Assembly (NCBI RefSeq): GCF_004217185.1
Contig: NZ_SHKL01000001.1
Span: 310,001-374,000 of the forward strand
DNA length: 64,000 nt
Direction: 5' to 3'
DNA from: Pseudonocardia sediminis
Lineage (GTDB): Bacteria; Actinomycetota; Actinomycetes; Mycobacteriales; Pseudonocardiaceae
The notes under the pieces were generated by a model. That model did not search any database. It was not told the DNA's origin and was given only the letters and a program-made list of their open reading frames with translations. This document shows positions 36,109 to 45,530 of the stretch, one piece after another. Position 1 is the first letter of the stretch. The number at the start of each line of letters is the position of its first letter. Both the position numbers and the translations under genes were made by a program.

Positions 36109-36154
36109 GACGGGGCCGTCACATCGGACACGAGTCCGGTGTGGCGGCCCCGTC
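36109..36154 (+). terminator. 21-bp stem terminator after the secreted protein
   Basis: Bases 36109-36129 pair with 36134-36154 over the full length, with two U-G wobbles and an ACGA tetraloop. It lies 22 bp after the stop at 36086. There is no U-tract, as is usual in this genome. Confidence 0.8.
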
Positions 36155-36204
36155 GTCGTGCGAGGGTGGTTACTGATCACCACGCCACCACCGAAAGGCC
36201 CCCC

Positions 36205-37452
36205 ATGACGGCCGTGGACCACTCCTCCACGCGGCGGTTCGAGCGTCCGGAACGGCGGCCGCCGGGCGCCCGGCGGATCCTCGGCGACCTCGGGCCGCGG
36301 TACGCGGCGAACGGTCTGATCGGGGTCGTGTTCTCCGCGACCGGCCCCGGGGCCGTCGTCCTCGCGGTCGGTGTCCAGGGCGGGCTGTCCCCGGCGGAGA
36401 TCGCCTCGTGGGTCTTCGGGGTCTTCTTCCTCAACGGCGCTCTGACCGTGCTGGCCAGCTGGGTCTACCGGCAGCCGCTGGCGTTCTTCTGGACGATCCC
36501 GGGCACCGTCCTCGTCGGCCCGGCCCTGGGGCACCTGAGCCTCGGCCAGGTCGTGGGGGCCTACCTGGCCACCGGGGTCCTGATGCTCCTGCTGGGACTG
36601 ACCGGTTGGGTGCGCACGGTGATGGACGCGATCCCGATGCCGATCGTGATGGCGATGGTCGCCGGGGTGTTCCTGAGCTTCGGCACCGGGCTGGTGAAGG
36701 CGGTGGTCTCCGACGCCGCGGTCGCGGCGCCGATGGTCGTCGTGTTCGTGGTCCTCAGTGCGTGGGCCGCCGCCGGCCGGCGGGTCCCGCCGATCCTCGG
36801 CGCGCTGGTCGTGGGCGCCGTCGCCGTGGCGGTGACGGGGACCTTCCGTCTCGCCGGCGGCACGGTGTCGGCGTTCCTCGCCGCCCTGGATCTGCAGACA
36901 CCGCAGTGGTCGCTGCAGGCCATGTTCGAGCTGGTGATCCCGCTGGCGATCACGGTCCTGGTGGTGCAGAACGGGCAGGGTGTCGCGGTGCTGCGCGCGG
37001 CCCGGCACGACCCGCCGGTCAACGTCGTGACCTCGCTCTGCGGGATCTGGTCGGTCCTCGCGGCGGGGGTCGGTGCCGTCTCGACGTGCCTGACCGGGCC
37101 GACCAACGCGTTGCTCACGGTCTCCGGTGAGCGTCACCGGCAGTACACGGCCGGGATCGTATGCGGGTTGCTGGCGATGGTGTTCGGCGTGTTCGCCCCG
37201 CTGTTCACCCAGCTGATGCTCGCGGCGCCGGTCGCCTTCGTCGCGACGCTGGGCGGCCTGGCGATGCTGAAGGTGCTGCAGTCCGCGTTCGTCGCCGCGT
37301 TCGGCTCGCGCCACACCTTCGGCGCACTGGTGACGTTCGTCGTGACCGTCTCCGGCATCACGGTGCTCAACATCGGCGGCCCGTTCTGGGGGCTGGTCGC
37401 CGGGATCGCGGTCTCGCGCCTGCTCGAGCGCGACGACTTCCGGACGGGCTGA
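36205..37452 (+). CDS. benE: Benzoate/H+ symporter BenE family transporter
   Basis: 415 residues, about 11 or 12 membrane segments. GLIGVVFSATGPGAVVLAV, PLAFFWTIPGTVLVGPAL and VVQNGQGVAVLRAA match the BenE family, as does AVSTCLTGPTNALLTVSGE. The protein probably imports benzoate for the ben/cat genes to its right. The ATG at 36205 follows GAAAGG; a longer form from 36139 runs through the upstream hairpin. It is convergent with catA and shares its terminator hairpin. Confidence 0.88.
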   Translation: MTAVDHSSTRRFERPERRPPGARRILGDLGPRYAANGLIGVVFSATGPGAVVLAVGVQGGLSPAEIASWVFGVFFLNGALTVLASWVYRQPLAFFWTIPGTVLVGPALGHLSLGQVVGAYLATGVLMLLLGLTGWVRTVMDAIPMPIVMAMVAGVFLSFGTGLVKAVVSDAAVAAPMVVVFVVLSAWAAAGRRVPPILGALVVGAVAVAVTGTFRLAGGTVSAFLAALDLQTPQWSLQAMFELVIPLAITVLVVQNGQGVAVLRAARHDPPVNVVTSLCGIWSVLAAGVGAVSTCLTGPTNALLTVSGERHRQYTAGIVCGLLAMVFGVFAPLFTQLMLAAPVAFVATLGGLAMLKVLQSAFVAAFGSRHTFGALVTFVVTVSGITVLNIGGPFWGLVAGIAVSRLLERDDFRTG

Positions 37453-37492
37453 CGGCGAGCGGGCCCCGGTGACCACCGGAGCCCGCTCGCCG
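37453..37492. terminator. Bidirectional terminator between benE and catA
   Basis: A 12-bp stem (37453-37464 with 37481-37492), one mismatch, then a 5-bp upper stem (CCGGT/ACCGG) closed by a GACC loop. It fills the gap between the two convergent stops. Confidence 0.75.
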
Positions 37493-37504
37493 GTGCCGGG
37501 CCGG

Positions 37505-38350
37505 TCAGGCGGGGTCGAGCGGGAAGTCGTAGGTGACCTGCTCCCCGTTGCCCGAGTCGGCCTTCTGCGGGTGAAGCACCAGGTCCGGCTTGACGGCCTG
37601 GGCGACGTCGTCGGTGACGTAGTCGCCGCCGTCGAAGTAGAGCTGGGTGGTGATCAGCTGCTTGCCCGGGGCGCTCACCTTGAGGTGCAGGTGCGCCGGG
37701 CGCCAGGCGTGCCAGCCGGCCGCGCGGATCAGCGCGCCGCAGGCCCCGTCGTTCGGGATCTGGTACGGCGCCGGCTTCATAGTGTTGATCTTGAAGGTGC
37801 CGTCCGGGCCGGTGGTGACGCGGCCGCGCAGGTTCCACTCCGGGATGCCCGGGGCGAACTGCGAGTAGTAGCCGTCGTCGTCGGCCTGCCAGAAGTCGAC
37901 GAGCCCGCCCTCGAGCGGTGCACCGGCCAGGTCGGTGATCGTGCCCTGGAACAGGAAGGGCGTGCCCTTCTCGTTCTCGCGCATCGGCAGCGTGGCCTCG
38001 CCGGTGAACTCAGGGGCGCCGGGGACGTAGTACGGGCCCTCGATGGTGCCGGTGGCACCCTCGCGGTCGGCGTTGGCGACCTCCTCGACGACGTGCTCGA
38101 GCCACACGTCGAGGAACAGCGGCCACTCCCCGTCCTCGCCGACGCGGATCATCCACGCCTTGAGGGCGTCGTACTCGTCGTAGGTCAGCTTGTGCTTGCG
38201 GACGACCTCGTGCAGCGAGGTCAGCGCGTCGGTCACGATCGCGGAAACGCGTTCGTGGTCGATCTCGCCGGCCCCGCGGACCTTGTTGCGGAACGTCTCG
38301 GTGGCCGAGGCGCCGGATCCGGCGGCCGTGGCGGTGGTCTCGGTGCTCAT
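37505..38350 (-). CDS. catA: Catechol 1,2-dioxygenase
   Basis: 281-residue intradiol dioxygenase that opens catechol to cis,cis-muconate. The Fe(III) ligands are two Tyr (first in IEGPYYVPGAP, second in DDDGYYSQF) and two His in GWHAWRPAHLHLKV. The N-terminal helical part (about residues 20-120) matches the dimerisation domain. The ATG at 38350 follows GGGAGCC. It lies 37 bp downstream of catB on the same strand. It takes the catechol made by the benzoate dioxygenase and diol dehydrogenase encoded on the other side of the LysR gene. Confidence 0.95.
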   Translation of the reverse strand: MSTETTATAAGSGASATETFRNKVRGAGEIDHERVSAIVTDALTSLHEVVRKHKLTYDEYDALKAWMIRVGEDGEWPLFLDVWLEHVVEEVANADREGATGTIEGPYYVPGAPEFTGEATLPMRENEKGTPFLFQGTITDLAGAPLEGGLVDFWQADDDGYYSQFAPGIPEWNLRGRVTTGPDGTFKINTMKPAPYQIPNDGACGALIRAAGWHAWRPAHLHLKVSAPGKQLITTQLYFDGGDYVTDDVAQAVKPDLVLHPQKADSGNGEQVTYDFPLDPA

Positions 38351-38387
38351 GTGGTGGCTCCCGTGTGTGCGAAGTGGTGGTTCGGGC

Positions 38388-39491
38388 TCAGGCGTCCTGG
38401 CGGTAGTGCGCGAGCTTGTCCGGGTCGATCTCGATCCCGATGCCCGGTCCGGGGCGCACGTGCATCTCGCCGCCGGTGATCTGCAGGGGTTCGGTGAGCA
38501 GGTCGTCGGACATGTCGAGGAAGTTCGACAGCTCGCCGGCCCGGCCCGACGTGGAGCGGTGCGCGGCGCCGAACACGACGCTGCAGGCGGTGCCGACCTG
38601 GCCGTCGATCTGGTTGCCCATGACGACCTCGGTGCCGAGTCCCTCGCACAGGTGCAGCACCCGCTGCGAGCCGGTGAACCCGGTCCGCGCGGTCTTGATG
38701 CTGATCATGTTCGCGGAGCCTCCGAGCAGCTCACGGGTGACCTCGCCGGGCCGGGTGGCGCTCTCGTCGGCGACGGTCGGGATCGGGGTCTGGGAGACGA
38801 GCCAGCGCCGTCCGAGGACGTCGTCGGCCGGGCAGAGCTCCTCGGACAGGGTCAGGTCCAGGTCGGCCATGGCGTGCAGCGCCCGTGCCGCCTCGGAGGG
38901 CTTCCAGCCGCGGTTGCCGTCGACGTAGAGGTCGACGTCCGGGCCCAGGGCCTCGCGCAGCGCGCGGCAGGCGCCGACGTCGAGCGAGACCGGGCGGCGG
39001 CCGACCTTCACCTTGAACGTGGTGATGCCGTAGGTGTCGCGCATCCTCTCCGCCTCGGCGACCATCTCGGCGTCCGGGGCGAACCCGACCATGTGCGACA
39101 CCGACATCCGGTCGGTGTAGCCGCCGAGCAGCTGCGAGACGGGTACGTCGAGCGAGCGCCCGAGCAGGTCCCACACGGCCATGTCGACGGCCGCCTTCGC
39201 GGTCGGGTTGCCGACCGTGCGGTCCATCCGGGCAGCCATGACCTCCCGCTCGAACACGGTGAGGCCGACCAGCTCGGGGGCGAAGATCCTGTCGATCACC
39301 GCGATGATCGACTCCTGGGTCTCGCCGTAGGTGAAGGGGCGCGGCGGCGCCTCCGCGACACCGACGAGGCCGTCCTCGCCGTGCACGCGCACCAGGACGT
39401 GGTCGGCGGTGTGCACCTCGCCGCTGGCGAAGCGCAGCGGCTTGCGGTACGGCACGGCGAACGGGATCGCCTCGATCCGGACGATCTTCAC
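38388..39491 (-). CDS. catB: Muconate cycloisomerase
   Basis: 367 residues, enolase superfamily. FKVKVGRR supplies the Kx K acid/base lysine pair, DLYVDGNRGW gives the first metal Asp, and the following EELCP and ADESA hold the remaining Glu and Asp ligands. MISIKTARTGF carries the second catalytic lysine. It converts cis,cis-muconate to muconolactone. The GTG at 39491 follows GGAGGAGAACC and overlaps the LysR stop by 4 bp. The next enzyme, muconolactone isomerase (CatC), is not encoded in the window. Confidence 0.93.
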   Translation of the reverse strand: MKIVRIEAIPFAVPYRKPLRFASGEVHTADHVLVRVHGEDGLVGVAEAPPRPFTYGETQESIIAVIDRIFAPELVGLTVFEREVMAARMDRTVGNPTAKAAVDMAVWDLLGRSLDVPVSQLLGGYTDRMSVSHMVGFAPDAEMVAEAERMRDTYGITTFKVKVGRRPVSLDVGACRALREALGPDVDLYVDGNRGWKPSEAARALHAMADLDLTLSEELCPADDVLGRRWLVSQTPIPTVADESATRPGEVTRELLGGSANMISIKTARTGFTGSQRVLHLCEGLGTEVVMGNQIDGQVGTACSVVFGAAHRSTSGRAGELSNFLDMSDDLLTEPLQITGGEMHVRPGPGIGIEIDPDKLAHYRQDA

Positions 39492-40468
39492 GGTTCTCCT
39501 CCGAGGTCGGCGGTGGGGTCGGTGTCGGCGCTGGGTACGGGGTCGGTGCTGGCTACGGGGTCGGCGAGGTGTGCGGGCTCGGGGCGGGGGAGGGCGCCGC
39601 TCCCCTCGAGCGCGTCGATCAGGCGCAGCAGTGCGGGTGAGCGGTCCTCGGTGCGCCAGGCCAGGGCAAGCTCGACGGTCACCTCGTCGGTCAGCGGAAC
39701 GTAGGTGACCCCGTCCATGCGCAGGGCGCGCACCGACTCCGGGAGCACCGCCACACCGGCGCCGGCCGCGACCAGGGTCAGCATGATCGGTGTCTGGGCG
39801 GCCTCCGCGGCCCGCTGCGGCAGGAAGCCCGCGTTGAGGCAGGCCTGGACGACGACCGAGTCGACGACCGAGCCCGGCACCCCGTAGGCGACGAACGGCT
39901 CGGCGCGCAGGTCGGCCGGCTCGACGGGTCCGACTCCGTCCAGCCGGTGCCCGGACGGCACGGCGACCACCATCCGCTCGCGCTCGACCCGCCGCACCGA
40001 GAGCTCGCGGCGCAGCAGCGGCGGCCGGAGCACCCCGATGTCGATCCGGCGCTCGACCAGGGCGTCCTCCTGGGCCGCGGTGAGCAGGCCGGGCTCGAAG
40101 CGCAACGTGACGCCCGGCATCTCCCGTGCCGCGGCCCGGGCGAGCCGGGGGAGCACGCGGTAGGCGGCGAGGTCGGTCGTGCCGACGGTCAGGACGCCGG
40201 TGTGCCCGGCGACGATGTGCTCCACACGGATGCGGGCGTCCTCGACCGAGGAGAGGATCCTCGTCGCGTCGGCGAGGAAGGCCTCTCCGGCCGGGGTCAG
40301 ATCGACCCGCCGGGTGGTGCGGTCCAGCAACGTGGCTCCGACCTGTGACTCGAGCTGACGGATCGCCTGCGACAGGGGCGACTGCGCCATGTGCAGGCGC
40401 TCGGCGGCCCGGCCGAAGTGGCGGGTCCGGGCCACGGTCACGAAGTACCGGAGCTGGCGGAGTTCCAT
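39488..40468 (-). CDS. LysR-family regulator of the cat/ben genes (CatR/BenM-like)
   Basis: 326 residues. MELRQLRYFVTVARTRHFGRAAERLHMAQSPLSQAI, split across the HTH, is very close to the CatR/BenM/CatM type (FGRAAERLHMAQPPLS). The effector domain ends at about residue 295 and is followed by an Asp/Ala/Pro/Thr tail. These regulators respond to cis,cis-muconate. It is first in an operon with catB and catA and is divergent from benA, so it can control both directions from 40469-40749. The ATG at 40468 follows AGGGGG. Confidence 0.9.
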   Translation of the reverse strand: MELRQLRYFVTVARTRHFGRAAERLHMAQSPLSQAIRQLESQVGATLLDRTTRRVDLTPAGEAFLADATRILSSVEDARIRVEHIVAGHTGVLTVGTTDLAAYRVLPRLARAAAREMPGVTLRFEPGLLTAAQEDALVERRIDIGVLRPPLLRRELSVRRVERERMVVAVPSGHRLDGVGPVEPADLRAEPFVAYGVPGSVVDSVVVQACLNAGFLPQRAAEAAQTPIMLTLVAAGAGVAVLPESVRALRMDGVTYVPLTDEVTVELALAWRTEDRSPALLRLIDALEGSGALPRPEPAHLADPVASTDPVPSADTDPTADLGGEP

Positions 40469-40749
40469 GTCGGGCCCCCTTCCGTGCCGTCGACGTCCTC
40501 GTCCCGGCATGACCGTAGGACGCCGACCTTGTCGAGCCAAGGACAATGTTCAGCTCGATTGAGCCATGTGATGTCTTAATGAGTCGGACGACGCCCAGGT
40601 CGTCGTGAACGGCACTCATACGCCGGATGTCTGGATGCACCCTGGGTCAGGACTAGGTACTTGCCTGGTGTGGCTGCCACCACACGCCTGCGAACCTTCC
40701 GTGTGACGCTGGTCCGCACCACAGGGCCGCCGCTTCGCAGGAGGAAGCC
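40469..40749. promoter_or_regulatory. Divergent regulatory region between the LysR gene and benA
   Basis: 281 bp with no coding signal. It holds an inverted repeat GTGTGG (40668-40673) and CCACAC (40680-40685) with a 6-bp spacer, about 65 bp before benA, which is a candidate operator. The stretch near 40555-40580 is relatively AT-rich. The benA ribosome site is AGGAGG at 40739-40744. The -35/-10 boxes cannot be placed with confidence. Confidence 0.5.
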
Positions 40750-42126
40750 ATGACCGACGTTTTCGCACATGTCGAATCCGTTCTCGACGACGCCGTCATC
40801 GACGACGCGGAGGCCGGGCTCTACCAGGCCAAGCGGGAGATCTTCACCGACGAGGAGATCTTCGAGCTCGAGATGAAGCACATCTTCGAGGGCAACTGGG
40901 TCTACCTCGCCCACGAGAGTCAGCTTCCGAACCCGGGCGACTACTTCACCACCTACATCGGCCGGCAGCCGATCATGATCACGCGCAGCAAGGACGGCTC
41001 GCTGAACTGCCTGATCAACGCGTGTGCACACCGCGGGTCGATGCTCTGCCGCCGCAAGACCGACAACCGGATGACGATCACCTGCCCGTTCCACGGGTGG
41101 ACGTTCCGCAACGACGGCACGCTGCTGAAGGTCAAGGACCCCGACGACGCCGGCTACCCGGAGACGTTCGACAAGGACGGCTCGCACAACCTGACCAAGG
41201 TCGCAAGGTTCGACAGCTACCGCGGGTTCCTGTTCGGCAGCCTGAACGACGACGTGGTCCCGCTGGATGAGCACCTCGGCGACACCACCAAGGTCATCGA
41301 CATGATGGTCGACCAGTCCGAGCAGGGGCTGGAGGTGCTGCGCGGCTCGTCGACCTACACCTTCGACGGCAACTGGAAGGTCCAGGTCGAGAACGGCGCC
41401 GACGGGTACCACGTCAGCGCGCTGCACTGGAACTACGCGGCGACGACCTCGCGTCGTAGCTCCGGTGAGTCGAAGAACGACACCAAGGCGCTCGACGCCG
41501 GCGGCTGGGGCAAGTCCGGCGGCGGCTACTGGTCGTACCCGAACGGGCACCTGTGCCTGTGGACCTGGGCCGCGAACCCCGAGGACCGCCCTCTCTGGAG
41601 CGAGCTGGACACGCTCAAGGAGCAGTTCGGCGACGCCAAGGGCGACTTCATGGTCCGCGGGTCCCGGAACCTGTGTCTCTACCCGAACGTCTACCTGATG
41701 GACCAGTTCTCGACGCAGATCCGGCACTTCCGCCCGATCGCGCCGGACAAGACCGAGGTCACGATCTACTGCTTCGCCCCGATCGGCGAGTCCGACGCCG
41801 CGCGGGCGCACCGGATCCGCCAGTACGAGGACTTCTTCAACGCCTCCGGCATGGCCACCCCGGACGACCTGGAGGAGTTCCGCTCCTGCCAGCTCACCTT
41901 CCGCGCCACCGCCGCGCCGTACAGCGACATGAGCCGCGGTGCCGAGCACTGGCTGACCGGCCCGGACGAGGTCGCGAAGGCCCTCGACATGGAGGGCGTC
42001 ATCTCGGCCGGGCAGAAGAACGAGGACGAGGGGCTCTACCCGGTCCAGCACGGCTACTGGCTGGAGACGATGCGCGAGGCCGTGGCTGCCTCCCGCAAGC
42101 CGGCCGCGGCGAAGGCGAAGGGCTGA
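40750..42126 (+). CDS. benA: Benzoate 1,2-dioxygenase, large (alpha) subunit
   Basis: 458 residues. The Rieske cluster is [11 protein letters not shown] plus CPFHGWTF (C-x-H...C-x2-H), and the mononuclear iron site follows the bridging Asp in [16 protein letters not shown] (Asp, His, His). The length and motifs match BenA/XylX. It adds both oxygens of O2 to benzoate, giving the cis-1,2-diol carboxylate. ATG at 40750 after AGGAGG. It is the first gene of benA-benB-benCD, with 7 bp before benB. Confidence 0.96.
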   Translation: MTDVFAHVESVLDDAVIDDAEAGLYQAKREIFTDEEIFELEMKHIFEGNWVYLAHESQLPNPGDYFTTYIGRQPIMITRSKDGSLNCLINACAHRGSMLCRRKTDNRMTITCPFHGWTFRNDGTLLKVKDPDDAGYPETFDKDGSHNLTKVARFDSYRGFLFGSLNDDVVPLDEHLGDTTKVIDMMVDQSEQGLEVLRGSSTYTFDGNWKVQVENGADGYHVSALHWNYAATTSRRSSGESKNDTKALDAGGWGKSGGGYWSYPNGHLCLWTWAANPEDRPLWSELDTLKEQFGDAKGDFMVRGSRNLCLYPNVYLMDQFSTQIRHFRPIAPDKTEVTIYCFAPIGESDAARAHRIRQYEDFFNASGMATPDDLEEFRSCQLTFRATAAPYSDMSRGAEHWLTGPDEVAKALDMEGVISAGQKNEDEGLYPVQHGYWLETMREAVAASRKPAAAKAKG

Positions 42127-42133
42127 GGAGACC

Positions 42134-42679
42134 ATGACCACCACGGAGAAGAAGTCCGACGCCACCGCCCAGGCGGAGCGCGGGTCGAAGCTGATCACGC
42201 AGAACGCGATCGAGCAGTTCCTCTACCGCGAGGCCCGGTACCTCGACGACCGCGAGTTCGAGAAGTGGCTCGAGTGCTACGCCGACGACGTCGTCTACTG
42301 GATGCCCTGCTGGGACGACAACGGTGAGCTCACCGAGGACCCGCAGCGCGAGATCTCGCTGATCTACTACGGCAACAAGGGCGGCCTGGAGGACCGGGTC
42401 TTCCGGATCCGCACCGAGCGCTCGTCGGCCACCTCGCTACCGGAACCGCGGACCAGCCACAACATCTCCAACGTCGAGGTGATCGAGCGCCGCGGCGACC
42501 TGGTCGACATCCGGTTCAACTGGCACACGATGTACTTCCGCTACAAGACGGTGGACCCGTACTACGGCACGTCGTTCTACACGATCGACTTCTCCGGCGA
42601 GGCCCCGCTGATCCGGCGCAAGACCGTGGTGCTCAAGAACGACTACATCCACCACGTCGTGGACATCTACCACTTCTGA
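42134..42679 (+). CDS. benB: Benzoate 1,2-dioxygenase, small (beta) subunit
   Basis: 181 residues of the ring-hydroxylating beta-subunit family (NTF2-like fold). QNAIEQFLYREARYLDDREFEKWLE and HNISNVEVIERRGDLVDIRFNW are the family blocks, and the C-terminal IHHVVDIYHF is typical. The ATG at 42134 follows GAGGAG. It supports the hexameric enzyme and has no cofactor. 15 bp separate it from the downstream fusion gene. Confidence 0.95.
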   Translation: MTTTEKKSDATAQAERGSKLITQNAIEQFLYREARYLDDREFEKWLECYADDVVYWMPCWDDNGELTEDPQREISLIYYGNKGGLEDRVFRIRTERSSATSLPEPRTSHNISNVEVIERRGDLVDIRFNWHTMYFRYKTVDPYYGTSFYTIDFSGEAPLIRRKTVVLKNDYIHHVVDIYHF

Positions 42680-42694
42680 GAGGGGTGGTAGCCG

Positions 42695-45529
42695 ATGAGT
42701 GCCACTGCAACGACGCACAAGGTGGCGCTGTCCTTCGAGGACGGCGTGACACGGTTCGTGAACTGCAAGGAGGGCCAGTCGATCGCCGACGCGTCCTACC
42801 GGTCGCGGATCAACATCCCGGTGGACTGCAGCGACGGCGCCTGCGGCACGTGCAAGGCGTTCTGCGAGTCCGGTGAGTACGACGGCGGCAGCTATATCGA
42901 GGACGCGCTGTCCGACGACGAGTCGGAGCAGGGCTACCTGCTGGCCTGCCAGGCCAAGCCGCGTTCGGACATGGTCGTGCAGATCGCGACCACCTCGGCC
43001 GTGGCCAAGACCAGCGCCGCCACCCACAAGGGCACGGTCACCGCGCTGGACCGGCTCTCCTCCTCGACGGTCGCGCTGACGATCGAGATCCAGGACCGCG
43101 ACAAGCTGGCGTACCTGCCCGGGCAGTACGTCAACATCGCGGTGCCCGGCACCGACGACACCCGGTCCTACTCGTTCTCCAGCGGTCCGGACGACGAGGC
43201 GCTCACGTTCCTGATCAAGATCACCCCGGGCGGGGTGATGTCGGAGTACCTGGACTCGCGGGCGAAGGTCGGCGACGACATCGAGCTGACCGGCCCGCAT
43301 GGGAGCTTCTTCCTGCGCGAGTCCGACGCCCCGCTGCTGCTGCTCGCCGGCGGCACCGGGCTGGCCCCGATCCTGGCCATCCTGCGCACGCTCGACGCCG
43401 CGGAGAGCACGCGTCCGATGCACCTGCTCTACGGCGCCACGACCGACGACGACGTCGTCGAGCTGGACACGGTGCGCGCGCTGGCCGACTCGATCGACGG
43501 TCTGACCTGGGACTACTGCGTCGCCGACGAGAACACGTCGTGCCCCAACCAGGGGTACGTCACGGCCCTGATCGAAGAGTCGCACCTGCACGACGGCGAC
43601 GCCGCGGTGTACCTCTGCGGCCCGCCGCCGATGGTGGAGGCGGTCCGCGGGTTCTTCTCCGAGCAGGACTACGAGCCCTCGGGCTTCTACTACGAGAAGT
43701 TCGCCCTGGCCGCGAAGCCGGACGACGAGGCGGGCGAGAAGGCCGACCCGGAGCCGCAGGCTGTAGAGCGTGAGGACGGCCCCGGTACCGAGAGCAGCGC
43801 CGGCGGAACGAGAGTCAGCGCCGAGACCGAGGACGGGCCGGTGTCGGAGACGGTCGTCGCGATCCCGTCCGGCGACGGGTCGGCCGAGGACATGCTGACG
43901 CTGGGGGGCCGGGAGGGTCGCGCGATCAACGGTCGCGAGGTGCTCCACGTCGCCGATCTCGAGCCGCTGTACGGCACGGGCCGGCCGGAGTCGGTCGGCT
44001 CGGAGAACGCCGCCTGGCGGATCAACGGCCAGATGGTCTTCTCCGCGCTCGACCAGGGCGAGGTGACCGAGAGCAGCGCAGGCGGAACGAGCATCCGCAC
44101 CGACCTCGACCCGGACGACGGGCTGATCGTCGGGGCGGGCCGCAACATCCTGGCCCAGGAGCTGCTGCCGGTCTCCGAGCTGGAGCCGCTGACAGCACCC
44201 GCCGCGCCGGGACCGGAGACCCCCGCGGTCACCGACGACACGGTGAGCGACGACGGGTACGTCATCGGCGAGGAGCACCCGTCGATCGACAAGTCGGACG
44301 CGATCTTCGACGCCCGCCGGGCCCTGGAGCTCGGGGCGCTGGAGCTGACCGTCGGACGTCTGTCGAACGCCCAGATCGCCGGCTACCGGCTGCTGGCCGA
44401 GTCGACGGTGCCCTACGTCGACGTCGAGAACGAGCGGTTCACCGACGCGCACGGCTACACCGAGACCAACGCCGCGTTCCACGACTACCTGTTCACCCTC
44501 ACCCGCAACGAGCACCTGCTGCGCGCCTACCAGGCGCTCGGGGTGAAGGGGGCGATGGAGGAGACGCTGCGCAACGCGGTGTGGTGCCACCCGTCGTGCG
44601 CGCAGGACCACCTCGACATCGTCGACGCGTTCGAGTCCGGGGAGAAGGACGTCGCCCGGCAGCTGATCTCCGACCACGCGGAACGGTCCAAGGAGACGAT
44701 GCGCCGGGCGATGCGCGACACCCGGGAGTCGCGCCGTCCGCGGTTCGTGACGCCGGGCCGGTTCGCCGGCCAGGTCGTCCTGGTGACCGGGGCCGGGCAG
44801 GGGATCGGCGAGCGCGCGGCACGCCGGATCGGCGCCGAGGACGGCACGCTGGTGCTGGCCGACCGCGCCGACACCGTCCACGACCTGGCCTCCGAGCTGG
44901 GCCAGGACGGGTGCGACGCGCTGTCCGTCACCGCCGACCTGGAGACCTGGGAGGGCGCGCAGGCCGTCGTCGACGCGGCGATCGAGCGCTACGGGCGGAT
45001 CGACGTCGCCATCCACACCGTCGGCGGCACGATCTGGGCCAAGCCCTTCGAGCACTACCCGCCGGAGCAGATCCAGGCCGAGATCAACCGGTCGTTGTGG
45101 CCGACGATGTGGTGCTGCCGCGCCGTCGTGCCGCACATGATCGAACGGGGCGGGGGCACGATCGTCAACGTGTCGTCGGTGGCGACCCGCGGTCTGAACC
45201 GGCTCCCGTACGCGGCGGCGAAGGGCGGGGTCAACGCGATCACCGCGGCGCTGGCGCTGGAGATGGCGCCGCACGGCGTCCGGGTCGTCGCGACCGCCCC
45301 CGGCGGGACCGACGCACCTCCGCGCAAGACGCCGCGCGGACCGGCTCCGGAGTCGGAGCAGGAGCAGGACTGGTACCGCACGATCGTCGACCAGACCACC
45401 GAGTCGTCGCTGCTCAAGCGCTACGGCACGCTGGACGAGCAGGCGTCGGCGATCACGTTCCTGGCCTCGGAGGAGGCCAGCTACATCACCGGCACCGTCC
45501 TGCCCGTGGCCGGCGGCGACCTGGGCTGA
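42695..45529 (+). CDS. BenC reductase - FCD domain - BenD diol dehydrogenase fusion
   Basis: 944 residues, three modules in one frame. Residues 1-336 are BenC: a [2Fe-2S] site (DCSDGACGTCKAFC, LACQAK) with FAD/NAD domains (RSYSFSSGP, LLAGGTGLAPIL, YLCGPPPMVEAV). Residues 337-530 are an acidic linker with an internal repeat. Residues 530-682 are an FCD domain, the ligand/metal-binding half of GntR regulators (FDARRALELGALEL, NAAFHDYLFTLTRNEHLL, AQDHLDIVDAFESGEKDVA), with no HTH. Residues 690-944 are an SDR with VTGAGQGIG, a Ser, and YAAAK, i.e. BenD. It would pass NADH electrons to BenAB and re-aromatise the diol to catechol. ATG at 42695. Confidence 0.9.
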   Translation: MSATATTHKVALSFEDGVTRFVNCKEGQSIADASYRSRINIPVDCSDGACGTCKAFCESGEYDGGSYIEDALSDDESEQGYLLACQAKPRSDMVVQIATTSAVAKTSAATHKGTVTALDRLSSSTVALTIEIQDRDKLAYLPGQYVNIAVPGTDDTRSYSFSSGPDDEALTFLIKITPGGVMSEYLDSRAKVGDDIELTGPHGSFFLRESDAPLLLLAGGTGLAPILAILRTLDAAESTRPMHLLYGATTDDDVVELDTVRALADSIDGLTWDYCVADENTSCPNQGYVTALIEESHLHDGDAAVYLCGPPPMVEAVRGFFSEQDYEPSGFYYEKFALAAKPDDEAGEKADPEPQAVEREDGPGTESSAGGTRVSAETEDGPVSETVVAIPSGDGSAEDMLTLGGREGRAINGREVLHVADLEPLYGTGRPESVGSENAAWRINGQMVFSALDQGEVTESSAGGTSIRTDLDPDDGLIVGAGRNILAQELLPVSELEPLTAPAAPGPETPAVTDDTVSDDGYVIGEEHPSIDKSDAIFDARRALELGALELTVGRLSNAQIAGYRLLAESTVPYVDVENERFTDAHGYTETNAAFHDYLFTLTRNEHLLRAYQALGVKGAMEETLRNAVWCHPSCAQDHLDIVDAFESGEKDVARQLISDHAERSKETMRRAMRDTRESRRPRFVTPGRFAGQVVLVTGAGQGIGERAARRIGAEDGTLVLADRADTVHDLASELGQDGCDALSVTADLETWEGAQAVVDAAIERYGRIDVAIHTVGGTIWAKPFEHYPPEQIQAEINRSLWPTMWCCRAVVPHMIERGGGTIVNVSSVATRGLNRLPYAAAKGGVNAITAALALEMAPHGVRVVATAPGGTDAPPRKTPRGPAPESEQEQDWYRTIVDQTTESSLLKRYGTLDEQASAITFLASEEASYITGTVLPVAGGDLG
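43787..44091 (+). repeat. Direct repeat inside the benCD linker
   Basis: The 26-bp segments 43787-43812 and 44066-44091 differ at one base and both encode TESSAGGT. They lie 279 bp (93 codons) apart, and each precedes a Leu-Glu-Pro-Leu segment (VADLEPL, VSELEPL). This suggests duplication of a linker unit. Confidence 0.7.
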
Positions 45530-45530
45530 C

